From Acidobacteriota bacterium (lineage in GTDB: Bacteria; Actinomycetota; Acidimicrobiia; Acidimicrobiales; Microtrichaceae), in assembly GCA_003577145.1 (NCBI GenBank), contig QEUP01000005.1, positions 1 to 64,000 on the forward strand: a DNA stretch of 64,000 bases. The letters run 5' to 3'. Both the position numbers and the translations under genes were made by a program. A model generated the notes under the pieces. That model did no database searches and was not told the DNA's origin. It saw only the letters and a list, made by a program, of their open reading frames with translations. Shown here piece after piece: positions 8,222-16,661 of this stretch (its first letter is position 1; every line of letters begins with the position of its first letter).

Positions 8222-10224
8222 TGAGCATCGGCCGCCTCCTCATCGCCAACCGAGGCGAGATCGCGGTGCGTATCGCTGCCACGGCCCGTCGTCTCGGGAT
8301 CGAAACCGTCGGCATCTACTCGGAGCCGGACAGGAATGCCCTGCATGTCGACTCCGTCGAGCGAGCGGTCGCCCTCGGGGGCGCCACACCCACCGAGTCG
8401 TACCTGAGATCGACGGCGGTGCTCGAAGCGGCGCTCCACACTGGCTGTGAGGCAGTTCATCCCGGGTACGGCTTCCTGGCGGAGAACGCAGCCTTCGCGC
8501 GGTCGGTGGAAGAAGCCGGACTCATCTGGGTGGGGCCCACACCTGAGCAGATGTCGTCGCTCGGCGACAAGGTGGTGGCCAAACAGACCGCGGTCGAGGC
8601 CGGCGTCCCGACCGGACCGGTCATCACCGCGGCTCCGGGGTTCGTCCCCGACGGGCTCGAGCTCCCCGTGCTCGTCAAGGCGGCCGCCGGAGGTGGGGGT
8701 CGCGGCATGCGTATCGTCAGGACCACCGCTGAGCTCGGCGATGCGGTAGTCGCCGCAGCGAGGGAGGCCGAGTCCGCCTTCGGTGACGGCACCGTCTTCA
8801 TCGAGCCGTTCATCGAGCGTGGGCGACACGTCGAGGTGCAGATCATGGGTGATGCCCACGGCAACGTGATCCACCTGGGCGAGCGCGAATGCTCGATCCA
8901 ACGTCGCAACCAGAAGATCATCGAGGAGGCACCGTCGCCGGGTATCACCGAAGCCACCCGCTCGGCGCTACTCGATGGCGCGCTCGCGCTGGCGCGACAC
9001 GTCGGCTACCGCAGCGCCGGTACAGTCGAGTTCCTGGTGGCCGATGACGGGACGATCGACTTCCTGGAGGTCAACACCCGCCTGCAGGTGGAGCACCCGG
9101 TGACCGAAGCGGTCACGGGTCTGGACCTCGTAGAGATCCAACTCGAGGTGGCCGCCGGGGAGGTACTGTCGGTCAGCCAGGCCGACGTGCGCTTGGACGG
9201 TCACGCCATCGAGGCTCGGTTGGTGGCGGAGGACCCAGCTGCGGGCTGGGTACCCGCCAGCGGCTTGATCAGCCGCTTCGAGGTAACCGCTGAGGTCCGG
9301 GTCGACGCCGGGGTACGTGCCGGAGACCTCGTCTCATCCGACTACGACTCGCTGCTGGCAAAGGTCATCAGCCACGGCGCCAGCCGCCGCGAGGCGATCG
9401 GCCGGCTCCACCAGGCCCTGCGGAGAGCTCGCGTCTTCGGTCCACGAACGAACCACGACACCCTTGTGGCCATCCTCGAAGACGAGGATTTCGGTGCGGC
9501 CCGGACACCGACCACGTACCTGGCTCAACACCCCGAGCTGGCGGCGGCGACGGGTCCTGAAGGTGACGCGCGCCTCGCCCTTCTCCTGGGGGCGGTCTTC
9601 AACGAGGAACGGCTGAACAGGAGGAGCGACCCGGTCTGGGGCTTCGCCTTGTCCGGCTGGCGCAACCTGCGCACGCAAGGGCAGCGACAGCGCTGGCTCG
9701 ACCTCACAACCGGTCGTGAGGAATACGTCGAGTATGAGTTCAAGACGGCTGAGCAGGTCGAGGTGCTGGTGGGTGAGTGGCCCATTCCAGGCGATGACGG
9801 GTCGCTGAGCAGCGATCGCCGGCGCCGGGTCGCCCTGCGGCTCCTCCAACGGGACGACGAGGCGATGGTCCTCGAAGTGGACGGGACTCGCTGGTCGGTT
9901 GCCGTGGAGGCCTGCGAAGGCACTGTGCACACCGCGAGCAGCGCCGGGCAGGCGAGCTGGCGTCTCGCGCCCGTCTTCGTCGACCACGACGCAGAGCTGG
10001 TTGCCGGCGGACCGGTGGCCCCACTGCCGGGCACGGTCATAGCCATCGAGATCGCGGTTGGCGACGAGGTCGAGGAAGGTCAGACCCTGATCGTGCTCGA
10101 AGCCATGAAGATGGAGCACCGGATCGGCGCGCCGGGCCACGCCATCGTCACCGATGTCTGCGTGGTCGAGGGCGATCGGGTCGACGCCGGCGACATGCTG
10201 GTCATGCTCGAGGCAGTGGAATAG
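8221..10224 (+). CDS. Acyl-CoA carboxylase alpha subunit (biotin carboxylase + BCCP)
   Basis: The 667-residue protein starts at GTG 8221 with the biotin-carboxylase opening LLIANRGEIAVRI. It continues through the ATP-grasp glycine-rich loop KAAAGGGGRGMRIV and the catalytic region RECSIQRRNQKIIEEAPSP, to LEVNTRLQVEHPVTE. The C-terminus is a biotinyl domain with EAMKMEH; the biotin lysine is near residue 630. It has a BT-like linker domain, as in methylcrotonyl-CoA and long-chain acyl-CoA carboxylase alpha chains. It pairs with the upstream beta subunit (1-nt overlap). The cytosolic complex carboxylates an acyl-CoA with ATP and bicarbonate. Confidence 0.92.
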   Translation: MSIGRLLIANRGEIAVRIAATARRLGIETVGIYSEPDRNALHVDSVERAVALGGATPTESYLRSTAVLEAALHTGCEAVHPGYGFLAENAAFARSVEEAGLIWVGPTPEQMSSLGDKVVAKQTAVEAGVPTGPVITAAPGFVPDGLELPVLVKAAAGGGGRGMRIVRTTAELGDAVVAAAREAESAFGDGTVFIEPFIERGRHVEVQIMGDAHGNVIHLGERECSIQRRNQKIIEEAPSPGITEATRSALLDGALALARHVGYRSAGTVEFLVADDGTIDFLEVNTRLQVEHPVTEAVTGLDLVEIQLEVAAGEVLSVSQADVRLDGHAIEARLVAEDPAAGWVPASGLISRFEVTAEVRVDAGVRAGDLVSSDYDSLLAKVISHGASRREAIGRLHQALRRARVFGPRTNHDTLVAILEDEDFGAARTPTTYLAQHPELAAATGPEGDARLALLLGAVFNEERLNRRSDPVWGFALSGWRNLRTQGQRQRWLDLTTGREEYVEYEFKTAEQVEVLVGEWPIPGDDGSLSSDRRRRVALRLLQRDDEAMVLEVDGTRWSVAVEACEGTVHTASSAGQASWRLAPVFVDHDAELVAGGPVAPLPGTVIAIEIAVGDEVEEGQTLIVLEAMKMEHRIGAPGHAIVTDVCVVEGDRVDAGDMLVMLEAVE

Positions 10225-10236
10225 GGAGGCCCACCC

Positions 10237-11376
10237 ATGCAGACGACGGTCACCGAGATGCTCGGAATCGAGTTCCCGATCTTCGCGTTCAGTCATTGCC
10301 GTGACGTGGTCGCAGCCGTGTCGAAAGCGGGTGGCCTCGGTGTACTCGGCGCGGCGGCCCATTCTCCGGATCAACTCGAGACCGACATCGCCTGGATCGA
10401 GGAGCACCTCGGTGAGCGGCCTTTCGGTGTCGATCTGATAGTCCCTGCGCGGTATGCCGGCGATGAACGGGGCGGGTTCTCGATCGACGACATCCGAGAG
10501 CTCATCCCCGACGAGCACCGGGCGTTCGTGGCCGACATCCTCGAACGCTACGAGGTACCGGACCTCCCTGTTGAGGACGGCGAGAGCGTTGCGAGATCCG
10601 GCTCGATCGACGCACCGCTCTCCGCCAACCGGGCGGCTCCGCAGCTCGATGTGGCGCTGGCTCACCGGACGGCGTTCGTCGCCAACGCTCTCGGGCCTCC
10701 TCCGCCGGAGATGGTGGAGCGGGTGAAAGAGGCCGGCCGCCTCGTCGGTGCGCTGGCGGGAAAGGCCGTTCACGCCGAGCGCCACGTGAACGCCGGCGTG
10801 GACATAATCATCGCCCAGGGCTCCGAGGCCGGTGGCCACACCGGCGAGATCGGCAGCATCGTGCTCATCCCGGAGGTCGTCGATGCCGTCGCGCCCGTGC
10901 CGGTTCTAGGAGCAGGTGGGATCGGGCGGGGCCGCCAGATGGCGGCGGCGATGGCGCTGGGCGCGCAAGGGGTCTGGTGTGGCTCGGTGTGGCTCACGAC
11001 CGACGAGGCCGAGACCCACCCGGTCGTCAAGCAGAAGATGCTCCAAGCCACCTCCTCGGACACCATCCGCTCGCGTTCGATCACCGGCAAGCACGCTCGG
11101 ATGCTCAAGTCGGCCTGGACCGAGGAGTGGGAGCGAGAGGACACGCCTGATCCCCTCGCGATGCCGCTGCAACCGGTGCTAGCCGAGCCGGCCATGCGGC
11201 GGATCGAGCGCGCGTCGTACCGCGCGGGCTCCGGTGCCGAGAAGCTGGCCAACTACTTCGTCGGACAGATAGTGGGGTCCATGAGCAAGGTGAAGACGAC
11301 CAGACAGGTGGTCTACGAGATGGTCGAGGAGTTCATCGAGTCAGTCGAGATCCTCGCTCATCAGCTGGAGAGCTGA
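10237..11376 (+). CDS. Nitronate monooxygenase / 2-nitropropane dioxygenase-like flavoprotein
   Basis: The 379-residue TIM-barrel protein begins EMLGIEFPIFAFSH and contains the FMN-phosphate motifs QGSEAGGHTGEIGS and VPVLGAGGIGRG, followed by ALGAQGVWCGS, the standard order for the NMO/NPD family. GGAGG lies upstream of ATG 10237, 12 nt after the carboxylase alpha gene, so it is the third gene of the operon. NMO-family members oxidise nitronates or act as enoyl reductase-like flavoproteins. The linkage to acyl-CoA carboxylase suggests a role in acyl-CoA catabolism (inference). Confidence 0.85.
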   Translation: MQTTVTEMLGIEFPIFAFSHCRDVVAAVSKAGGLGVLGAAAHSPDQLETDIAWIEEHLGERPFGVDLIVPARYAGDERGGFSIDDIRELIPDEHRAFVADILERYEVPDLPVEDGESVARSGSIDAPLSANRAAPQLDVALAHRTAFVANALGPPPPEMVERVKEAGRLVGALAGKAVHAERHVNAGVDIIIAQGSEAGGHTGEIGSIVLIPEVVDAVAPVPVLGAGGIGRGRQMAAAMALGAQGVWCGSVWLTTDEAETHPVVKQKMLQATSSDTIRSRSITGKHARMLKSAWTEEWEREDTPDPLAMPLQPVLAEPAMRRIERASYRAGSGAEKLANYFVGQIVGSMSKVKTTRQVVYEMVEEFIESVEILAHQLES

Positions 11377-12050
11377 TCTTCGTCGCGAGGGTCGGTAAGG
11401 GAGCGCAGCACGAGGTCGAGCACTTCGTTCGTGGCATCGGCTCGCGAGAGCCCGAGATCACCACGCACATCGGGCTGGCTCAGGTACAGACCGCTCCCGG
11501 CCAGGACCGCCGCCACGACAGCTGGGCTGACCGTGCGGAACTCGCCCTGGTCGATCCCCTGGCGCACCAGGTGCTCGATCACAGCCATGACATAGCGGAA
11601 GTGGCGGTCGAGCAGCCGTTTTGCCGACGGCTGGTCGGCGATGTCCTCGGCGAAGACCGCCGTCTGACGCTGCAACTCGACCCCACCGAGGAAGTAGGAG
11701 CGGATCTGCTCGGCGAACGAGGTGTCGGGATCCATCGACGCGAGCGCGGAGCGACCGACCCGGTGAAGGAAGCGATCGAGCACGATGAGCACCAACTCGT
11801 CCTTCGAGGGCGCAAGCTCGTAGAGCGTTCGTCGGGAGCAGCCCACCCCGGCGGCGAGCTCACCCACCGTGAACGAGGCGAAGCCCTCGTCGAGGAAGAG
11901 GGATTCGAGCTCATCGAGGATCTCGCGGTGACGGGGACCGAGGTGAACCTCGGCGCGCTGGGACAGCAAGGGCCGCGGCGCGCTGACGTTCAACTCGGTG
12001 CCGGCGCGTAAGTGGGCATTGTGAGTGCTTTGCGTCATGTCGGCCGCCAA
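11361..12050 (-). CDS. TetR-family transcriptional regulator
   Basis: The 229-residue protein has the TetR helix-turn-helix near residues 40-85 (REILDELESLFLDEGFASFTVGEL, then AGVGCSRRTLYE) and an all-helical ligand-binding C-terminus. It is convergent with the NMO-like gene and overlaps its 3' end by 16 nt, which makes the carboxylase-NMO operon a plausible but unproven target. ATG 12050 and ATG 12038 are both possible starts. The residues before about 35 are not part of the domain. Confidence 0.85.
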   Translation of the reverse strand: MAADMTQSTHNAHLRAGTELNVSAPRPLLSQRAEVHLGPRHREILDELESLFLDEGFASFTVGELAAGVGCSRRTLYELAPSKDELVLIVLDRFLHRVGRSALASMDPDTSFAEQIRSYFLGGVELQRQTAVFAEDIADQPSAKRLLDRHFRYVMAVIEHLVRQGIDQGEFRTVSPAVVAAVLAGSGLYLSQPDVRGDLGLSRADATNEVLDLVLRSLTDPRDEDQLSS

Positions 12051-12120
12051 CGAGGATAGTGAGCGTCACGATTGGTTCCGCTACCTTGGGCACCGGCGAA
12101 TTCAAGCAGGGGAGTGGCGG

Positions 12121-13785
12121 ATGAGAACACGGATGGCGGTGGCTGTCGCAACAGCGTTGCTCATGGCATTCAGCGGCTACGTGCCGGCGGCTGCGGAGGG
12201 ACCGGCGGAGCCAAGGCTCAACCAGGTGCAGGTCATCGGTACCCACAACAGCTACCACCTCGAGCAGCCACCGGAGGTACTGGACTTCTTCGAGCTCTTC
12301 GTGCCCGACGCTGCGCTGCTCGCCTACTACCACACGCCGCTCGACACCCAACTCGAATCCGAAGGCGTCCGGCAGATGGAGCTCGACATCTACGCCGACG
12401 GCCAAGGCGGCTTCGACGTGTTCCACATCGATGTCATCGACCCGCTCACGAGCTGTGAGCGACTCGTCGACTGCCTCGGAGTTATCGAAACATGGTCCGA
12501 CGCGAACCCCGACCACATGCCGCTCATGATCCTCATCGAAGCAAAGGACTCAAACGACTTCCCGCTGACACCCGCCCCTCCGGAGTTCACACCTGACGTG
12601 TTCAGAGATCTCGACGGGGTCATCGAGTCGGTCTTCGAGCCCGATCAACTGCTGGTCCCCGATGAGGTCCGGGAGGGGCACGCCACGCTGGAGGAGGCCA
12701 TTCTCGAGGACGGTTGGCCCACGATCGAGGAGGCCCGCGGACAGGTGATGTTCGCACTCGACAACGCCGACGAGCGCGAGGACTACCTGGATGGCAACGA
12801 GAACCTCGCTGACCGGGTCCTCTTCACCAACTCGGCACCAGGCCTGCCCGATGCAGGTTTCGTGAAGATGAACGATCCGACCGGTGACAACACTGCCGAG
12901 ATCCAGCAACTCGTGGCCCAGGGCTACGTCGTGCGCACCAGAGCCGACGGGCCCGTGACGCAGGCGAAGGCGGGCGACACGAGCCAGCTCGACGCTGCGT
13001 TGGCCAGCGGCGCTCAATGGATCAGCACCGACTACCCGGTCCCGAGTCGCGCCGAGCGCTTCGGGACCGGGTACGTGGCGCGGATACCGGACGGGTATCC
13101 CGCCAGGTGCAACCCGATCAACGCCCCAGTCGGATGCACACCTCAACAGATCGAGTACCTGCCTCGACCTCCCGGTGTCGAGGACCTGAACTTGCAGGTG
13201 ACCAGAGGAACGAGCGTCGCGTTCTCACTTCCGGCGACCGATCCCAACGGTGATCCGCTGGCCTTCGAGCTGACGGGACTTCCCGAGCACGGTGAGTTGA
13301 GCGGGACGGCCCCCGATCTCGTTTACCTAGCCGACGAGAACTACGAAGGACCCGATTCCCTGTCCTTCGAGGTGAGCGACGGTGTGACCGGTAGTGCCAA
13401 CGGCGCGGTGTCCTTCGAGGTCGTCGGCCCGGAGAGAGATGGTGCGGCTCTGGACCTCGGTGGCATCCAGCCGCTGAACCTGGATCTGGAGACAACCGTT
13501 GACGAGGTGACACTCACCCGGGACGGCAGCGGGCTCGTCGCGGTGAGCGCCGACCTGGGAGAAGGACCGAACCGCCTGCAGCTCGAGGCTGTCCGAGTGC
13601 TGGGTCCGGTTGCCGTGGGCGTGGTCCGGGCCGAGACAGCTGCCGGAGTGAGATCGTTCTTCGTCATCACCGCACTGAGCGATCAGGGCAACGGCGCCGG
13701 CCTCGCAGGCGTGGCGATCGAGACGACGGTGCTGCCCTGGACCGTGGCACCGCTTGCGATCTCCCTCCGGGACGAGGTCGGCTGA
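12121..13785 (+). CDS. Secreted Ca2+-dependent PLC-like phosphodiesterase with a C-terminal Ig/cadherin-like domain
   Basis: The 554-residue protein has a signal peptide (cleavage likely after VPAAAEG, near residue 27) and then the PLC-like TIM-barrel start VQVIGTHNSYH, with catalytic-type His42. The second acidic and histidine cluster MELDIYADGQGGFDVFHID follows. This matches the phosphoinositide-type 'Ca2+-dependent PLC' family in bacteria, whose substrates are largely unknown. After residue about 350, a beta-sandwich with ATDPNGDPLAFELTG and YEGPDSLSFEVSDG matches tandem Ig-like/cadherin-like repeats of bacterial surface proteins. ATG 12121 is chosen for GGGGAG 7 nt upstream and the compact signal peptide. 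Confidence 0.8.
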   Translation: MRTRMAVAVATALLMAFSGYVPAAAEGPAEPRLNQVQVIGTHNSYHLEQPPEVLDFFELFVPDAALLAYYHTPLDTQLESEGVRQMELDIYADGQGGFDVFHIDVIDPLTSCERLVDCLGVIETWSDANPDHMPLMILIEAKDSNDFPLTPAPPEFTPDVFRDLDGVIESVFEPDQLLVPDEVREGHATLEEAILEDGWPTIEEARGQVMFALDNADEREDYLDGNENLADRVLFTNSAPGLPDAGFVKMNDPTGDNTAEIQQLVAQGYVVRTRADGPVTQAKAGDTSQLDAALASGAQWISTDYPVPSRAERFGTGYVARIPDGYPARCNPINAPVGCTPQQIEYLPRPPGVEDLNLQVTRGTSVAFSLPATDPNGDPLAFELTGLPEHGELSGTAPDLVYLADENYEGPDSLSFEVSDGVTGSANGAVSFEVVGPERDGAALDLGGIQPLNLDLETTVDEVTLTRDGSGLVAVSADLGEGPNRLQLEAVRVLGPVAVGVVRAETAAGVRSFFVITALSDQGNGAGLAGVAIETTVLPWTVAPLAISLRDEVG

Positions 13786-13889
13786 GGCGGTAGCGCTTGG
13801 GGGGTACCCAGGGCCGCCAATCGGCTGTGCGGCACCTCGCGCAGGACGCAGTGGCACAGGGCGCCTTGTGCTACACCCGTACACCGAGA

Positions 13890-13917
13890 GCGAGCTCTTG
13901 AGTGCGAGCTCTTGAGT
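13890..13917 (+). repeat. Tandem duplication of a 14-bp unit before the PPK2 gene
   Basis: gcgagctcttgagt occurs twice in direct succession (13890-13903 and 13904-13917), ending 12 nt before the chosen PPK2 start. Each copy contains the palindrome GAGCTC. It may be a slippage product in the 5' untranslated region or a paired binding site. Confidence 0.8.
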
Positions 13918-13929
13918 GGGGATCAGAGG

Positions 13930-14727
13930 ATGAGTGACGGAGCGAAGATCGAGAAGCTCTCCAACAAGGTCTACGAGAAGGAACTGGTGAGGCTCCAGCG
14001 TGAGCTGGTGAAGCTCCAGGAGTGGGTCCGCTACAAAGGACTCAAGATGTGCGTGCTGTTCGAGGGGCGCGACGCCGCCGGCAAGGGTGGGACCATCAAG
14101 CGCATCGCCGAGAGGACGAATCCGCGCATCGTGAGGGTTGTGGCCCTGGACAAGCCGACCGAGAAGGAGGCGACGCAGTGGTACTTCCAGCGCTACGTCG
14201 AGCACCTTCCCGCAAGTGGAGAGATAGTGCTGTTCGACCGGAGCTGGTACAACCGGGCCGGCGTGGAGCACGTCATGGGCTATTGCACCCAGGAGGAGTA
14301 CGAGGAGTTCCTGCGATCCTGTCCCGAGTTCGAGCGGATGCTCATAAGGTCGGGGATCATCCTCGTCAAGTACTGGTTCTCGGTCAGTGACGAGGAGCAG
14401 GAGCGCCGCTTCCAGGTCAGGATCAACAACCCCGAGAAGCGCTGGAAGCTGAGCGAGATGGACCTGGAGTCGAGGGCGCGTTGGGTCGACTACTCACGTG
14501 CAAAGGACCGGATGTTCCAGTTCACCGACACGAAGTGGTCTCCGTGGTGGGTGGTGGAGGCCGACGACAAGAAGCGGGCCCGGCTCAACTGCATCAGTCA
14601 CCTCCTCAGCCAGGTCGACTACGGCGACCTGAGCTCGAAAGAGCTGAAGATGCCGGCGCGCCAGCCCGACACGTATGTCCGCCCGCCGGTCTCGGATCAG
14701 TCGTTCGTCCCCGACATCTTCGACTGA
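13930..14727 (+). CDS. ppk2: Polyphosphate kinase 2 family protein
   Basis: The 265-residue protein is a single-domain PPK2. It has a Walker A GRDAAGKGG (residues 46-54), a Walker B/lid region LFDRSWYNRAGVE near 105-118, and the conserved WFSVSDEEQERRF and KRWKLSEMD blocks. PPK2 enzymes transfer phosphate between polyphosphate and nucleotides. The short form with this wording fits class I, which makes ATP or GTP from ADP or GDP plus polyP (inference). ATG 13930 is preferred with GGGGA 7 nt upstream; TTG 13912 is in frame but lies inside the tandem 14-bp repeat. Confidence 0.9.
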   Translation: MSDGAKIEKLSNKVYEKELVRLQRELVKLQEWVRYKGLKMCVLFEGRDAAGKGGTIKRIAERTNPRIVRVVALDKPTEKEATQWYFQRYVEHLPASGEIVLFDRSWYNRAGVEHVMGYCTQEEYEEFLRSCPEFERMLIRSGIILVKYWFSVSDEEQERRFQVRINNPEKRWKLSEMDLESRARWVDYSRAKDRMFQFTDTKWSPWWVVEADDKKRARLNCISHLLSQVDYGDLSSKELKMPARQPDTYVRPPVSDQSFVPDIFD

Positions 14728-14892
14728 CGGCAAGACCCGCCCGGTAGCCCGCATCGCGGTCGCGTAGGCCATATGACCCATATGCCGGAGCGCGCGTAAA
14801 CGATTGGTGGTGATAGGCGTCTTTGAGCGCGGCGGATCGCTGCTGACGCGGTTCACCTTCGGCGTTCACGTTCCTTCAAGAGGGAGGAAGCA

Positions 14893-15387
14893 ATGATGGG
14901 GTTGATAGCTCGTATCCGATCGGTCAGGGGGCGGCGCCTGCTCGTCCTGCTGGTGGGCTCGACGCTGCTGCTGGCGGCTTGCGACCAGGCCACGTTCATG
15001 ATGCAGAACGGGCCCGAGCCCAGGGCCGAGGGGGACATCGTCGGCAATGTCACGATCACCGAGGGATACGCCTGCGGCGATACGAGGGTCGTGGACATCC
15101 AGGCCCTGGGGATGATCAAGACCACCTCGGGCAAGTGGGCGAACCTCGAAGCCGACATCGATCTCGTCGAGTTGGTCCCGGGCGATTGCGTCTACCGGGG
15201 CGAGATCGGCCTCTACTTCAAGAACTGGCCGGGGTCGCCCGAGTGCTGGTGGGAGGTCGCCAACCCGATCCTTCCGATGGAAGAGGGCGGAAAGCACGGA
15301 GTGATGGGCAGCACCACCGGTCCGGCGGATTGCGGGGCCTTGCTGCCGCTGTGGTCGATCCGGGACGAGAACTACACGCCGAGCTGA
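14893..15387 (+). CDS. Small secreted lipoprotein of unknown function
   Basis: The 164-residue protein has an N-terminal basic stretch, a hydrophobic segment and a lipobox LLAAC (Cys31), so it is probably anchored to the outer face of the membrane. Six more cysteines follow (YACGD, GDCVY, PECWW, ADCGA among them), consistent with disulfides. I recognise no family. AGGGAGG sits just before the start and supports the ATG pair at 14893/14896. It is flanked by PPK2 and a PhoX-like gene on the same strand but separated by 165 and 138 nt. Confidence 0.75.
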   Translation: MMGLIARIRSVRGRRLLVLLVGSTLLLAACDQATFMMQNGPEPRAEGDIVGNVTITEGYACGDTRVVDIQALGMIKTTSGKWANLEADIDLVELVPGDCVYRGEIGLYFKNWPGSPECWWEVANPILPMEEGGKHGVMGSTTGPADCGALLPLWSIRDENYTPS

Positions 15388-15469
15388 GCCGGGTGCGGCG
15401 CTGACGACACGACAGACACGAGCGTGTGCGCGCTTGACGGTGCTGCCCTACAGTGATGTGAACAGCGGG

Positions 15470-15501
15470 TGAACCGAGGGTGGACCTCCACCCTCGGTTC
15501 A
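15470..15501. promoter_or_regulatory. Perfect 15-bp inverted repeat upstream of the PhoX-like gene
   Basis: TGAACCGAGGGTGGA (15470-15484) is followed by CC and its exact reverse complement (15487-15501), ending 24 nt before ATG 15526. A TTGACG at 15434-15439 could be the -35 of a promoter whose start lies just ahead of the repeat. There is no T-run on either side, so an operator or 5'-UTR hairpin is likelier than an intrinsic terminator. Confidence 0.65.
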
Positions 15502-15525
15502 ACCAGATCCTGACCGGGGGGCCCG

Positions 15526-16644
15526 ATGGATAGGCGGGAGTTCATCAAGATCGGCCTGACTGCTGGAGCGGTCGTCGCCGTCGGGCCTACGTTTCTCGCT
15601 GCCTGTCACGGCAGCGGCTCCTACGGGAGGTTGCTGGCCCCGGATGCCAACGGGCTCTCGCTGCCAGCCGGGTTCTCGTCGCGGGTGATAGCGAGCACCG
15701 GCAGCACCGTCAGCGGGACGTCGTATGTCTGGCACAGCGCACCCGACGGGGGAGCGACCTTCCCCACCGGCGACGGCGGCTGGGTGTACGTGTCCAACAG
15801 CGAGGTCGGATCCGGTGGCGGCGGGGTGGGCATGGTCCGCTTCGACCCCGTCGGTCAGATCGTCGACGCCAAGTCCATCCTGTCGGGCACCAACCGCAAC
15901 TGTGCGGGTGGCCCCACGCCGTGGGGCACGTGGCTGTCCTGCGAGGAGGTGTCCCGGGGGGCTGTCTACGAGTGCGACCCCCTGGGTGTCGACACCGCTA
16001 CTCGCCACGACTCGCTCGGTTGGTTCAACCACGAAGCGGCTGCGGTGGACCCGACGGGTGAGGCTGTCTACATGACCGAGGACCAATCGGACGGAGGGTT
16101 GTACCGCTTCCGTCCCGACTCCTATCCGGATCTCTCCTCGGGGGTGTTGGAGGTTCTGGTGGAGAACGGCGGGGCCTTGAGCTGGGCCGCCTTGCCCAAC
16201 CCCAACCCTTCGGAGGCCGAGACCTCCACGCGTGACCAGGTCGCCGACATGAAGGTCTTCAACGGGGGCGAGGGCGCCTTCTACTTCGGCGGGCTGATCT
16301 ACTTCACGACCAAGGGGGACAACCGGGTCTGGTCATATGACCCGGTGGCCAACGACCTCGGAACGCTCTACGACGACGACACCTCCGCTCACCCGGTGCT
16401 GACCGGTGTCGACAACATCACCGCGGCAGCCAACGGCGACCTGTACGTCGCCGAGGACGGCGGCAACATGGAGGTCGTGTTGTTGAAGCCCGACGGCACC
16501 GTCGGTGAGTTCGCCCGTGTCAACGGCGTCATCGGATCCGAGATCACCGGGCCGGCGTTCGACCCGTCAGGTACGCGCCTCTACTTCTCGTCGCAGCGCT
16601 TCCCTGGGCGCACCTACGAGGTGAGCGGGCCGTTCGACTCCTGA
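15526..16644 (+). CDS. Tat-exported PhoX/DUF839-like phosphatase-family lipoprotein
   Basis: The 372-residue protein begins with a twin-arginine signal (DRREFIKIG) that ends in a lipobox-like LAAC (Cys27), so it is folded before export and probably lipid-anchored. The body is a beta-propeller with family motifs: GGWVYVSNSE, NCAGGPTPWGTWLSCEE, FNHEAAAVDP, VYMTEDQSDGGLYRF and LTGVDNITAAANGDLYVAED. These match the PhoX/DUF839 group, in which acidic residues bind Ca2+ and an Fe cluster for phosphate-ester hydrolysis. It is shorter than classical PhoX, so hydrolase activity is an inference. The 15-bp inverted repeat upstream suggests dedicated regulation. Confidence 0.8.
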   Translation: MDRREFIKIGLTAGAVVAVGPTFLAACHGSGSYGRLLAPDANGLSLPAGFSSRVIASTGSTVSGTSYVWHSAPDGGATFPTGDGGWVYVSNSEVGSGGGGVGMVRFDPVGQIVDAKSILSGTNRNCAGGPTPWGTWLSCEEVSRGAVYECDPLGVDTATRHDSLGWFNHEAAAVDPTGEAVYMTEDQSDGGLYRFRPDSYPDLSSGVLEVLVENGGALSWAALPNPNPSEAETSTRDQVADMKVFNGGEGAFYFGGLIYFTTKGDNRVWSYDPVANDLGTLYDDDTSAHPVLTGVDNITAAANGDLYVAEDGGNMEVVLLKPDGTVGEFARVNGVIGSEITGPAFDPSGTRLYFSSQRFPGRTYEVSGPFDS

Positions 16645-16661
16645 TTGTGAAGGTGACGGGG

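Noticed and set aside
9334-10839. A 501-codon minus-strand frame across the carboxylase alpha and NMO-like genes
   Set aside because: It crosses the boundary of two well-supported genes and shows only shadow-frame composition.
15470-15501. Intrinsic terminator of the lipoprotein gene at 14893
   Set aside because: The hairpin lies 83 nt after that stop and only 24 nt before the next start, with no U-tract on either strand.
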